From Pogonophryne albipinna (Eukaryota; Chordata; Actinopteri; Perciformes; Artedidraconidae), in NCBI GenBank assembly GCA_028583405.1, contig CM053249.1, positions 40,698,999 to 40,762,998 on the forward strand: a DNA stretch of 64,000 nt, in the 5' to 3' direction. Both the position numbers and the translations under genes were made by a program. The first letter of the stretch is position 1. The number at the start of each line of letters is the position of its first letter. The notes under the pieces were generated by a model that saw only the letters and a list, made by a program, of their open reading frames with translations, did no database searches and was not told the DNA's origin. Below, one piece after another: positions 21,568-48,552 of the stretch.

Positions 21568-23303
21568 CAGGGCCGGCCCTGACCAATTTGCTGCCCTTGG
21601 CAAGATTTTAGCTGGCGCCCCCCCCCCCCCAAAAAATGCAGACACTCACTATGACTCGCGCATGCATGCACGTGCAGGGTTGTGGCATGACCACCAAAAC
21701 AGACAGATATGGACACAAGATGTGTGCAAATGTATTTAGTATCCTATCCATTTGAACATGATTTAAATTAAGATTTTTTTTTTAGATTTAAGTTAAAAGC
21801 ATCAATCTGGTGCACTTTGAGAGCAACATGAAGAGATCTATGGATACATCTCTCAACACCCATATGAAACAGAACTGTAAGCAGATTTTATTTTTATTTA
21901 TGGATATTTTACAAATCACTCCCCTGTTAAACTGTATTCTTGTTTATTAATAACAACTTTTTTTACTGTCATATAGTATTTTATACTATAAGAGAACAAA
22001 TGAAAATCTATTCTCTTATTTTTCTATAACTATAATGATCATATAAAGGTGTGCCTTTACCTCACTGAGCTGAGGTTATCAGAGCCTCTCAGTCTTTCAG
22101 GAGAGAGCTCTCTAATGGCGCGTTTCCACTGCAGGCCTCGCTCGGCCTCGCTCGGTTTGGTTAGGCCTTATTAGGCCCGGCTCACTTTAATGCTGCGCTT
22201 CCATTACAGTTTAGGAACTGGGGTAGTTACTATAGTAACGCAGTGTAGGCGGAGCCGTGACATCATCTTCAATGAGAGCCCCAGAAAAACAACACAGCCG
22301 TTAGCTCTTAGCACTCAGAGCTCACAGCTCTTCATATCTGTTCAGAAACAAGACAAAAAATAAACAAGTACAAACCACAAACTGCCTGTGTCATGGCGAA
22401 TACAGTCGCTGGTTTATTTATGTCTGTATAGGCCGTTGTTGTGAGTGTGGACGGTCGGAGCATATATAACGTTAGCTTAGCCAAGCTCCATTTAGAAAAC
22501 ACGCATTTTAAAAGGGTTTTTCGCCTGCCGTCTGTCTGCAGACTTGTCAAAGCATTAATTCATGGTTTTTATTAACCGGTATCAGTATGTTGTTACTTTG
22601 GCATCATTTTGAAACGTGTATTACAATTAAATCACGGTCAAATATGTTCATCTTGTTGTAGTTGTAGCCCCCTTGCCAGCGATTCTCTCTCTAGTTTAGC
22701 ATACTCAGCCCGACTCAGCCTGGTTGTTCCTGGCCCTAGAACCACGATTTTATGGGGCCAGAAAAACTGTGAATTAGGACCCGCTAGCCGGTACTAGGCC
22801 AAGTGGAAACGCAACCAAAAACGGGCCCCGCACGGCTCGGCACGCTTACAGCGAGCGAGCAGTGGAAACGCGCCATAAAGCTCTCCCCCCCGCGGCCGCT
22901 TACACAGTAAATTCCAATGTTAATAAAAGCTGTATACGTTTTTTGGGAGTAATTTGATTTATTTTAAATTAACACAAATACAAAATTAAAACCTATAATT
23001 GCACACTAAAACCATTATTTCAAAAAAAGAACTATTTCACATAAACCTCTGGTTTTTACTGGGGCAGTTCAACTTGATTTGGGGGGGGGCTGCGCCATAG
23101 TTTATGGGCGCTGTATGCAATATAGGCGTAGTTCTGTTAGTATAAGATAATAAGACTTTGTTGATCCAAAATCGGGAAATTGTGTTGTTATGACATTTAA
23201 AAAAATATATTTTCTTTTTATTTCTAACTTTTTTTTTTTTTTTTTTTTGCTGCCCCCCATTGATTGATGCACCCTTAGCATTCGCCTATAAGGGCCGGCC
23301 CTA
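21568..23303. mobile_element. hAT-type element with 8-bp target duplication CATGTATG
   Basis: The ends are inverted (CAGGGCCGGCCCT at the left, AGGGCCGGCCCTA at the right). Each is flanked by CATGTATG (21560-21567 and 23304-23311), the 8-bp duplication expected for hAT elements. No transposase is present. A Harbinger-like element sits inside it at 22116-22875. Confidence 0.85.
22116..22875. mobile_element. PIF/Harbinger-like non-autonomous element
   Basis: The inverted ends TGGCGCGTTTCCACTGC and GCAGTGGAAACGCGCCA are flanked by TAA on both sides (22113-22115 and 22876-22878). Harbinger elements make 3-bp duplications of this kind. It is nested in the hAT element around it and has no coding capacity. 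Confidence 0.8.
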
Positions 23304-23423
23304 CATGTATGCATATATCGAGCCCAATTTTAGAATTCAAATGTGTGCTCTAAAATGATATTTATAAATAACTATTATCATTATTATAAGCAAGACAATA
23401 AATGGCAAAGATATGTAGAAAAT

Positions 23424-23540
23424 AAACGTATTTAAGATACGTTCATAACAAACGTAACGTGGGAGAAAATATGTTTCTAGAAGATATGTAGAAAATAAAC
23501 GTATTTGAGATACGTTCATAACAAACGTAACGTGGGAGTA
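23424..23540. repeat. Tandem duplication of about 62 bp
   Basis: The segment AGATATGTAGAAAATAAACG through AACAAACGTAACGTGGGAG occurs twice in a row, with one T/G difference. A nearby phrase, TATCATATGCACGCAAAA, also appears twice (near 23539 and 23590). Confidence 0.8.
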
Positions 23541-23747
23541 TCATATGCACGCAAAACTCGGCCTCAGATCTCAATGGGAATGGTTAGCGTATCATATGCA
23601 CGCAAAATCGGACTTCTGCGTATCTATTGCACGCATTTCCAATGTGTAAACTCGTGTCATTTGTACGCAGACTGAAGAGAGTGGGTTGGTTTGAATGTCG
23701 ATCTTAAGTTGGCATGACGTTGAAGTCGTGCGACCCTGCTGTACTCG

Positions 23748-25367
23748 GGCCATTTCTCAATCTCGAGGATACTGGGTTGCGTTCCGATAATCCAAAAATC
23801 AGCTCCTAAATTCTAACCCTATCTCCTATTCCTTGACCTCTGAGTGAAACGTCACGGGGTTAAGGGATAGTAGATAGGAGAATTCAAAAGGACTTAGGAG
23901 AAGAGACTGCGGTACTTTAGAGAATCCGAATGCACTTTCACTATCCGACGTGTTTATGATGCGCCAGTGGACGTCATGAATGTGCGTCTGCTGCTGTGGG
24001 GAAACTATGGAAACTACAGTTTTCTATACAGCGGATTACAACATGGATGTTCAATAAGAACGAGGGACTACTGTAAACTCATCTAGAGACTCTGCACCGT
24101 GCTCTGATGCTGTTGTTTTATGCTTTATGAACGTGGACAACAGAGAAACATATTCTTCATGACCAAAGTTGGAATTGAAATAAAAAAGGAAAGTGAAACT
24201 TATGCTCGTCACCCTCTCCCTCCGGTCCACATTAATACAAATGATCCCAGTATGATTGTATGAACTATGAAAATATCTTAAAATCAATACAAATGTATTT
24301 ATTATAAACGTTAGTCCTTAACATCTATCACTGTGTATATCACCATTCAAACATCTTTTAAAAGTTGAACAAACTCCACACAGCTCAGTAAAGACTGTGA
24401 AATGTTGACTTTATTTGATCATTTCAGTAAAAACTAACGTTCATATTTCTCTCTTTGATTATAATACTGATGAACGTTCAGAACAAAGCACTTTGGCAAC
24501 TTACCACATACGTTTTAAAATGCTTAATAAGCACCGTAACGTTCATGATATCATTTCTCCGTCATAATCGTTTGTTTCCGTGAACGGCCGACTGTTGTAT
24601 GACGGCAAGTGCTGCGGCTGCAATGCATTGTGGGGCAGCATTTTCTCCTCTCCTTTCGTCAAGGGAGGTCCAGTGGTTCCTAAGCTAAAGGAGGTTATAA
24701 AGGAAGTTTGAAACCTCCTTTCCTTTCATTTGGAGAATTGGAACGGCACTTATCATGGCTGCCACTGACGTACTTCCGGGTCATTTCACCCCGTTAGGAA
24801 GGTTCCTAAGCTAAATGGACTATTGGAACGCAACCCTGGCTTCCAAGCCAATATTTCAAGGATGCTACGTCATCGAGTGCCGCCGAAGGACTGTTCCAAT
24901 CTCCAGCATACTTGGAATTCCACCGAGGCTGTGTCCTTGGTTTGGGGGAAATTTCGAGGCTGCACATGGGTAGACTTCGCGTCCTTAAAATCCCTACAAT
25001 GCTTTGCGCACGGACCAATTTCAAAAACCCTTGCGGAGAATTGCTGAACTGACGCAGCACACATTTAAATGTAAGTATGTAGTGGCGTAGAACATGTGTT
25101 GGTAAATATGTTACATTTGTTTGTTATCACCAAAAATGTGTTCCGTGAAAGTAAAGCAAGTTCATAATTAGATAGACATCGTGAGGTATTTATTTTCGGT
25201 ACAGTTTATGTTGAAACCGTTAGAGAGAGTGGCACACTTGTTAGCCTGTTCCATTCTTCTTCGTTTTCCGTAGCCGTGGCTTGGAAGTATACTTGCTTCG
25301 TTTCTGAAGGAAGTGACTTGGAAGTACGCGACTACCAAGCCAGCATCCTCGCGATTGAGAAACGGCC
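23748..25367. mobile_element. TIR element with GGCC(A/G)TTTCTCAATC ends
   Basis: Left end GGCCATTTCTCAATCTCG and right end CGCGATTGAGAAACGGCC are inverted over about 30 bp. No clear target duplication was found. A second TIR element is nested at 23775-24835, close to the left end. No transposase can be read. Confidence 0.6.
23775..24835. mobile_element. Nested Harbinger-like element, 3-bp duplication CTG
   Basis: The inverted ends GGTTGCGTTCC and GGAACGCAACC are flanked by CTG (23772-23774 and 24836-24838). Its removal restores a continuous left end of the surrounding element (GAGGATACTGGCTT), which matches that element's own right end in inverse. No coding capacity. Confidence 0.7.
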
Positions 25368-26049
25368 TTGGCTGTAGTTCCTTTATAGCATAACGTTAGA
25401 ATTTTGCTTCTGGCCATTAGATTTATTATTAGAAAATTAGGGTAGACATGTGGATATTATCCGGCTGAACAAAACATGCATTTATCAAAAAATGTGTTTT
25501 CCTCAGACCTTATTTCTAGCTATTTTCCAAAATCCTATGGAGAAATCCCTTTGCTTTTTTGTCGAGGGAACAACCCATGCGCAGTTTATATCCGGGTCGG
25601 CCTTCAAAAATACGTCATCCCTGCACCACTCTATTGACAGACCTCTTTATATTGAATTCAAGTACAAGTTTCCTCTATTTAATATGAATATTGGTATGGA
25701 ATATTCAGTTTCTTTTTTTAATGGCTTCTCTGTCATGTGACCGAATGTCTTCAAATCACTTTTTTAATTGAATACTAATCTGTACACAATAGACACAGGT
25801 CTTTAGATTGGATTCTAGTACTTCCTCTATTTAGCCCTTGTGTGGTGTTCATATTTGTGTTATTCAGCCAGTCTTGCAGCGCCCCTGCTTCTAGTCTAAA
25901 GAATGTGTTAACTGGACGGAAACTTCAACATAATTTTGTGTTTAAAGGAGGAAATGGGGAACACATTATTGTTCAGTGCAAACAGTTTCAGCTGAATAAA
26001 CTGTCTGTGTCCAAGGAGTTAACATGTCATTTGTAGAAGCAATTGAAAG
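25368..26049. other. No recognisable feature
   Basis: AT-rich sequence with no convincing open frame, splice pattern or repeat end. Open frames at 25450-25740 and 25842-26036 have no recognisable motif. Confidence 0.4.
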
Positions 26050-26411
26050 CAGAGGAGGAAGAAGTACTTATAATCTACTAAAAGAAGTACAAAATATGAA
26101 CTACTATCTTGTACTTCAGTAAAAGTAGAAGTACCAAAAGTAAAAAGTAGTGCAGATTGGTCCATTTCAGAATAATATATATGAAGACTTGATTATATTT
26201 CACATCAATAATCCAAATCTGTAAAGTAACTAAAGTTATTAAATACATTTAGTGGAGTAAAAGTAGGCTACACCATTTACCTCTGAATTGTAGTGGGGTA
26301 GAAGTACAACGTAGCAACAAATGTAAATACTCAAGTAAAGTACAAGTACAGTACCTCAAAATTGTACTTAAGGGTACTCGAGTAAAGCTGCTTAGTTACT
26401 TTACACCACTG
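26050..26411. mobile_element. hAT-like MITE (CAGNGG...CCACTG, AAGTAC-rich)
   Basis: Starts CAGAGGAGGAAGAAGTAC and ends AGTTACTTTACACCACTG, with many GTACTT/AAGTAC repeats inside. This is a very common fish repeat type. Target duplications are not preserved. A related AAGTAC-rich fragment lies near 40140-40320. Confidence 0.65.
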
Positions 26412-27069
26412 TTAGTAAATGCTGTGTAAATTATTCAGTTTTCTAAAATACTTGGATTAGGTAGGTGTAAAAAAGTCACAGTTACTGTACAGTCGTCAAG
26501 AAAAGAGTAGTTGCACTTTGAATTGCCTTGTGTTGAAAGGTGCTCTATAAATACACTTGCCTTGCTAATATTAAACTAACTATACTCCCTTTTTTAGGAT
26601 TTTTATTTTGAATTGAAATTCATGCAGAGGACACATTTTTGATATGTTGGTTTCTTCTTTTCTAAGGCCACATTATTTCTGTCGTCTGACATTATACACT
26701 ACATTAAAAATGTATTAATATTTATTTTCTCTTGTTTTACTACATCAAATGTTATCTGAATATTTATCACATTAAATTCGTTTTGAAGAAACACACTGTT
26801 GGAATTATGTTTACTGAAGCTTTTGATTAAAATGTCTCCTGTTGAACATCTTACCCTGCTGGCTCTCCCTCTGGCAGACATGGTGGATGAACATATCCAA
26901 AAAGATGCTGAAATGAATGAAGACAGATACTGTAACGAGTATCAACCAGTGAGTGAGTGAGGCTCTGTGTGAACACTCAACATTCTAGAACAGATTCTGT
27001 CTAGTGACATAATGCTTTTCTATGTAAGAAAATATCAATGCAAACATCTGAATATCTGGCTCTTCAGTT

Positions 27070-28215
27070 TAATTTCTCCTGTCGAGCATTGTTCCTATCT
27101 ACAGACCACCAAAATATTCAGCAAACTTTCTTGAAGATTAATCTGAATTATTGTTGATTATCTGGAATGATTCTGAGTCCATACTTATAGCTATTGCCTT
27201 CAACATACTGACAACCCCCAAGGACAGTAGTGCTATCAAATTATCAAATAGCCTGGAAAGCTATGGACTAACCCAGCATGCCCCACTCTGAAATTGGGTC
27301 ACATTCTTGATCAGGTTATCACCAAAGGTCTCAATATTTCAAACCATTCATAGATGTTGGTGACTCAGATTACCCCTGTATCTTCTTCAAATCAATATCA
27401 GTGTTTGCACTAAGAGGCAAGCAGAGATACTCACAAAACAAGACTGAGGAAACAATCTAGTTTAGGCATTTTCCTCCACTATTGGACTTCAGTCAAACTC
27501 TGCTAATTATATGGTTGATAAATTGATGAACTACAAATCTAAATGATGCTCTCGCCCCTGCTACAGTCAAAGCTCTCTTTGGTAAAAAAGCACCATGGAG
27601 TATATCAATCAAATATCAATGTTCTTTTTGAGATTTTTAAGGACTGTCTCTGTAACTTTAAATTACAAAATGCAGGATGCTCTTTTTTTCTTTATTTTCA
27701 AATAGTGTCAGGCTGACAACCACTACATTTCAAAACCCACATCAAAGGAATTACAATATCAGCACATTACCTCTTGTCGTACATTTTCGGCTGTAACAAC
27801 ATACATTTCCCCTCTGTGGGACTAATAAAGATATTCTGATTACCACCTTAGCTAAACTGAAAACACTCATGTCTCAACAGGATCTGGAGAAACTAGTCCA
27901 TGCCTTTATTTCAGACCAAAACAATTGAGCACATCACCCCAGCTCTCAGAGCTCTGCACATGCTATAAAACAAATACACTTATCTTCCTTTTGACTTCAG
28001 TATAAACTTTAAGATCTAAATGGATTGGCACCACAATACAATTGGGAAATGCTGCTGTGTCCCCTCAGTTTGCTGTGTGCCCTGCACATTTGGCTCAGAA
28101 CCAAATTTGCAGGGCAGCTTTAATTTGTTAAGCTCCACAGACCTGGATCAAACTTCCTGAACCTGAGTTATTTTTGTATCATCTCCACCTAGATTTTGAA
28201 GAATGGCAGCACACC
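27070..28215 (+). pseudogene. Decayed L2-like LINE ORF2
   Basis: Plus-strand pieces read like the endonuclease and reverse transcriptase of an L2-type LINE, with many stops and frameshifts. Near 27210-27340 the pieces are SYGLTQH, LGHILDQVITKGLNISN; near 27560, VKALFGKKKAPW; near 27885, DLEKLVHAFIS; near 28015, LNGLAPQYN. Segment order matches the family. It is an old dead copy. Confidence 0.6.
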
Positions 28216-29389
28216 GCCACACCGTCTGATGTTCCCCTGCTCAGTTGCAGTTCAAAGGAAACCGAACCCGCTGGATGAAGCAACATGAAATCAATTACAT
28301 TTGATGTCACATGGGCCTTTTATACATCTGTCTCAGGGGGCATTACAATCGGTAAAAAGAAGAGACCCAACAATTAACGTGAACAAATGTTAGAAATTAT
28401 ATATGACAAAATATGGAATCTCACAAAGCTTCCAGGAGTTGCAAACAATAAAAACATGGACATCCACCAGGAACACAGCAACAGGATGCTGATGCCAGCT
28501 TTAAACGGGCAACCTGCCAGGTGATATAAGGAGTAGCTCTCAGAGGAAGTCTCTCAGCTGTTGGCTGAACTCAGTGAAACCTTCAAAGATAATACCATTT
28601 TTGTTTACCTTTCATTTACTAGTTTTTGCTCTTTCATATTCTGCTGCAGGTTTATGTGCAGTTAACTTGGTCTCTAGTCTTGATTAACACAGTTATATGT
28701 AGAATCTATGTTATCAATATTCTGTATTGATAAGCGAGGAGGGTTTAAAAATGACTCTTTTTCCCTGGGACATTTGTAACCGTGTCCCTGGGTCTACCAG
28801 CTGCAGCATCATGTTTGGTCCCCATAGGGTTCAGTTGACAGTTTTCACATCAGGCCAAAGAGCCAGTCAGTTTGAGCTGAACCAAACAGGTGAGGTGAGA
28901 AAGACTCAAACAATATATAAATATCTGTGGGATTGGCAGCTGCTTTTAACATACACAAAGTCACAAAGGCTTGCTTTGAGAAGGCTTCACACTTTTTTTC
29001 ATTAATAACAGCAATTTAAAAATACCAATTCACAATGATTAATTCAAGTGTGTGCATGCATACACTGAACCCTGGAATCAGAAACATGATATGACAAAAT
29101 GACGAAGCTCTAATAGTAAACACTTCCCACAGATAACAAGCTCTCTAGAGGGAACACCTACAGCATGGTGATATCTCATTGAGGATTTGATGTTCAGGGG
29201 CAGTTCAAAAGCCATTTAGTCCTTCAAGTAGAGGAATCACTGTCACACAACATGGCTGATTAATAAGGAAGTACAGTACCTGAGCATCACAGCTGACACA
29301 CCATTTCTAAAGAAATACTGTGTTGTATAAATGAGGCTTATGAAAATTGCACTAAAATCCAACCATGTCTCTAACAGTTCATTTGGTAT
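28216..29389. other. Intergenic sequence downstream of METTL9
   Basis: No gene or clear repeat end is visible. The METTL9 3' untranslated region should lie here, just below 29390 on the minus strand. An obvious polyadenylation signal was not pinned down. Confidence 0.4.
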
Positions 29390-44626
<15,237 letters not shown>

Positions 44627-44837
44627 GAGGACACAGGGTGAGAGCTGGAGCAGCGGAGGGCTAGTGTTAGTGTGAGAGGATAAAGAAGGCCATGGCAGCC
44701 AATGGAGAAGCAACACGCCGGGAGAGCTTTCCTATTCAAGACAAGAACAACAAACCTGAGGGGAGGGGGGGTGCGCTTTAACACAGCCAGCTGCTGTTTA
44801 TCCAACAGCTTAGTCTTGTGAGGCCATTGTCTTATCG

Positions 44838-45000
44838 TCTTTCGCCAATATGGTCTAGCTGCGGCCGCGGACAGTACACGACGGAACGTACACGACACGC
44901 CCATCTGACACGACACTACGGTGGCTGAGAGGCATGGCAGATGAAAAGCGAATTGACGACACTACACGACACGCCCCCTACTACGCCGCCTACGGTGGCT
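44838..45000. repeat. GTCTAGCTGCGG...GTACACGACG repeat, copy 1
   Basis: Contains TCTAGCTGCGGCCGCGGACA and CGACACTACGGTGGCTGAGA with short CACGACAC iterations. An inverted relative lies at 49735-49845. The two may be the ends of one element family. It lies just upstream of the METTL9 first exon and could overlap the promoter. Confidence 0.5.
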
Positions 45001-45002
45001 GA

Positions 45003-45653
45003 GAGACCGTACATGGCATGTTATTGTAGCATTTTAAGCAACTATTAGGCAAATAAATTAATAAACCATCCGTTTGAGAACCCCTTGGAACCCCTTATCC
45101 CATTTTGATGGTTGACATCTCATTTGAACAGTGAAAGCCAGAATGACAGCAGGGATGAATTTCATTTTATAATTGTGCAATAAGTCAAAGTACCGTTCCA
45201 ATGATGTATTAATAAGATATATATAGCGCCTTTCATGAGACCCAAGGTCGCTTTAAAAAGAAGAACAAAACAACAAATAGATTTGGGGCCAAAGGCCTGA
45301 GACCGTACATGGCATGTTATTGTAGCATTTTAAGCAACTATTAGGCAAATAAATTAATAAACTATCCGTTTGAGAACCCCTTGGAACCCCTTATCCCATT
45401 TTGATGGTTGACATCTCATTTGAACAGTGAAAGCCAGAATGACAGCAGGGGTGAATTTCATTTTATAATTTTGCAATAAGTCAAAGATATGTTTACTGTA
45501 TATTATAAAAATGATTGTCATGTAAGCATACTGGAGGTACTGTTCCAATGATGTATTAATAAGATATATATATAGCGCCTTTCATGAGACCCAAGGTCGC
45601 TTTAAAAAGAAGAATAAAACAACAAATAGATTTGGGGCCAAAGGCCTTGGCAG
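45003..45653. repeat. Tandem duplication of about 0.3 kb next to METTL9
   Basis: GAGACCGTACATGGCATGTT through TTTGGGGCCAAAGGCC occurs at 45000-45297 and again at 45299-45655. The second copy has about 60 extra bases (45484-45548). The copies are otherwise close to identical. Confidence 0.85.
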
Positions 45654-45884
45654 ACAGATGGGACTTGAGGGCCCTTTTGAAGGCGTCAAGCGTGGGGATG
45701 TTGCAGATCTCTGCAGGGAGAGCGTTCCAGAGAGTGGGGGCTGCCATACTGAAGGCTCTGTCCCCGAAGGATCGCAGGTTGGTGCGGGGGGCCAGAGTCT
45801 GAAGACCGCAGGTTCCGGGGTAGGGCATGTGGGAATTGTATTGATTTGATACAAGCAAGCCAGTGTTTCATCGTGTACTTTCAA
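45556..45884 (-). mobile_element. LINE reverse transcriptase C-terminal fragment
   Basis: The minus strand reads LRSFGDRAFSMAAPTLWNAL, then PAEICNIPTLDAFKRALKSH and LSAKAFG, the standard tail of L2/CR1-type LINE ORF2. It is followed by the GCGACCTTGGGTCTCATGAA tail, which also appears in the tandem duplication. Confidence 0.8.
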
Positions 45885-46068
45885 CTACAGTATATGGTCC
45901 GGCAAGTTCAGCATTCACTGTGATGTATATAAAATAAGACACTGATACCGTTTTCCTCAATGAACATTTATTGAACAGAACATCATATGGAAAATCTGAG
46001 CTGGTCAACTTAAAAAAAATATTGACCTGCAGGAGTTTAAAGCCTATTTAAAAACTCCTCGGAATCTT

Positions 46069-46140
46069 TCACAAGTCCTTCAGCCTTTGGTGCGCTTCCT
46101 CACTCATGTTCTTGGTGAGGTCATGAGAACAAAGTTCCAT
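46069..46140 (-). CDS. Possible last coding exon of an unidentified minus-strand gene
   Basis: Reads MELCSHDLTKNMSEEAHQRL, then KDL-stop, after an acceptor ending CAGTGAG. It is in phase with 46238-46306 upstream. It may be the end of the zinc-finger gene at 46838-48527 through alternative splicing, or of a separate transposon-encoded gene. Confidence 0.35.
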   Translation of the reverse strand: MELCSHDLTKNMSEEAHQRLKDL

Positions 46141-46237
46141 CTCACTGATAAGACAAGATGGTATAAAGAAGTCATATGTAATATTATAAAATCACATGCA
46201 TCAGGGGTTGTACACTTTAATGTGTCCATCCACTAAC

Positions 46238-46306
46238 CGACTCTTTAGGAAGGAAGCTGTAAGGCCTCTTGTTATAGGAGTGGTCCTCGTCAGTGTCCAG
46301 GGGCAT
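46238..46306 (-). CDS. Possible internal exon of the same minus-strand gene
   Basis: 23 codons, MPLDTDEDHSYNKRPYSFLP then KES, between acceptor GTCTACAG and donor TCG|GTTAGT. The charged composition looks coding, but no family was recognised. Confidence 0.35.
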
Positions 46307-46837
46307 CTGTAGACAGTCAACCATTATTGTGACAGTGCTTTACATGCACGGTTTAACTCCTCCAAAAATGATCCAGGCTCGATTCAGAATGACACAGTAC
46401 CACACAAAACAAATGTTGCATGTACCATAAGTTCTATGTAGTATGTGTTTTAGGAGTAGTAACCCACTACCATGTCTGTGAGAATCCCTTCATCGTGAAC
46501 AATAGGTGAATTGGTGGCCAGAGGGCTGTACGTCAAGGACTAGACATGGACGCAGTCAAACCCGACTAGCCCACATCTCTGTGCATAGTCATATGCCCCG
46601 TTGCACGTTTCCAACTGACAGGTGATACCCAAGTTAGATTTTTGGACATGAATACACGGCACAGGACCCTTAAAAGGTCCTGGAAACTGCAAAAAGTCCC
46701 CTTTTTTTATCTATGCACTGTGATTTTAGGTGGCGATTTGCTGTGATGTCCGATGTTTTGGATGAGTGGTGCCTTTGTATGTGCATTTGTAGGTTTTTCC
46801 TTTTTAGTTGTAGGCTACAAAAACAACATGTTGTGGT

Positions 46838-48527
46838 TTAGCGCTTTGACATCAATTTTGGGGCTGTGGAAATATTGTGCCATGTTGCTGCAGCAGCCGG
46901 AGCTATCACTGGAGGGGCCGTCTGAGCTATCACTGGAGCGGCCGTCGGGGCCATCACTGGAGGAGTCGTTGTGGTTGCTGGGGCCGCCGCCAACGTAGTT
47001 GGATGTTCGGTGCAGCAGTTTTTAAAGTGACTAAAGAACATCTCCTTTCTCCCAATGATTGTTGGGCAAAAGCCACAGTGATAATGGCTGCTGGCCACAC
47101 ATTTGAGATGGCATTTATAAACATTATAACCTAAAAAAGAGACAGAAAGTGGTTTAGAGGATTCTAGAAACAAACCAAAATGAATTTCTTGTAAATATGC
47201 TATTTGAAACAAGGTGTTTGTGCGAGAGCAATAAATAATCATGTCACCAACAATAATATTTTTGCCTATAAACTGAATTTTTGCAGATTGAATGTGTGAT
47301 TATGCTCATATTGTGCCTACCCCAAATAAGGATACTATTCGAGCATTATTAACAATTCATAACCTGAATATAAATCTAATTTTGAATGTTCAATTTCTAA
47401 TTCTAAATTAATGAGATGAAGGATGTCCTGGGGCACAGAAATAACACATGTAATGAGTGAGGCATTAAACACATCTAACAAGTAATGTGATGAAGTATAC
47501 AATGATCATATAGAATTATAGATTTACTTACCTCCATATTTCACAAGTGACCTCTGGTGGCTCTGCAAATGAGCCATCAGACCAGGGTGTGACCCGGTCC
47601 TTTCACAAAATGGACACTGGAAGGTGTCCGAGTCCAATTTGTTGAGCTCTGGGCGTGCTCCATCACGGAGTGTTGTGTTGTTTGTCTATAGGTGAATAAA
47701 ATAGAATACAATTTAAGTGACTTTAATATTGGAAATAGTTAACTCCTTAAACAAGCAGCAATGGACTGGCCTGTATAATCCTATGGGACAAAGCTGGTCA
47801 TACTTCCTCACTTTCAGAAGGTAACCCTTTAACTGCCAGCGCCACCATTTGGTAGAGCACATTTTGTGTCTTGATATCTTGTTGAAAAAAAAAGAAAAAA
47901 GTTTAACTCCATCTGATTCAGCCAGCTCTACTCTTTGGTTGATATGTTATGCACAAAACAACCTCTAGATTTCACTGTGGTTCGAACAGAAAGCCCTTCA
48001 GCTAGTTTAAATGTCAGGCCTACAGCATGGCCACAAACCCCATCTAAAAACAGAGGCTCTGTCCTAATTACCTGATTGCATCCACCTGGGTTACTTGGCT
48101 CTACCCAATAACTACCATTTAACTTTAAACCACACTTAAAATAATAATTATACATATTTACATGTCTACAGTATAGCAGCTAATACATGTTTTAAATAAA
48201 AAACATTCAAATGTGAAAGACACCTTCAATTAATATTTAAAACTTACACAAAATCAGATTCTTGTAAAAATTAGAGTACATGCATTGTTCCATCTGTCAA
48301 GCTAAGATATATACATATATCTTAGCTTGACATGCTAACTGAACGAGCATGTTCAGTTAGCATATATGCTAACTGAAAGTCAAGCATGTCAAGCTAAGAT
48401 ATATATATAGCAAAATAAACACAATTACACTGCGCTAAACAGCCACATCGACAAACAAACGAGAATCTAAAGTATGTAATTATATCTAAAACCACAATAC
48501 GTTAATTACCTGTACTCGGTGCGCCAT
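46838..48527 (-). CDS. Small zinc-finger protein gene, three exons, 154 aa
   Basis: Exons: 48527-48510 (6 codons, MAHRVQ), 47685-47532 and 47130-46838; all GT-AG with agreeing phases. Residues 29-48 form a C2H2-like finger (CPFC...HLQSH). A second cysteine/histidine region follows (YKCHLKC, then HYHCGFC...HFKNCC), giving a C2HC-type site. The C-terminus is an Ala/Thr/Pro-rich repeat (VMAPTAAPVIAQTAPPVIAP). The start codon sits in AATATGGCGC, a YY1-like context typical of small ubiquitously expressed genes. Similar zinc-ribbon/C2HC proteins occur in many copies in fish, so it may be transposon-derived. Function unknown. Confidence 0.55.
48300..48412. repeat. Nested palindrome / potential cruciform
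   Basis: AAGCTAAGATATATACATATATCTTAGCTT is a near-perfect hairpin, and ATGCTAACTGAACGAGCATG...CAGTTAGCATATATGCTAACTG forms further inverted pairs. It lies in intron 1 of the small zinc-finger gene. Such sites are prone to instability. Confidence 0.75.
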
Positions 48528-48552
48528 ATTGTTTGTTGTCTGTAAACCTCCG

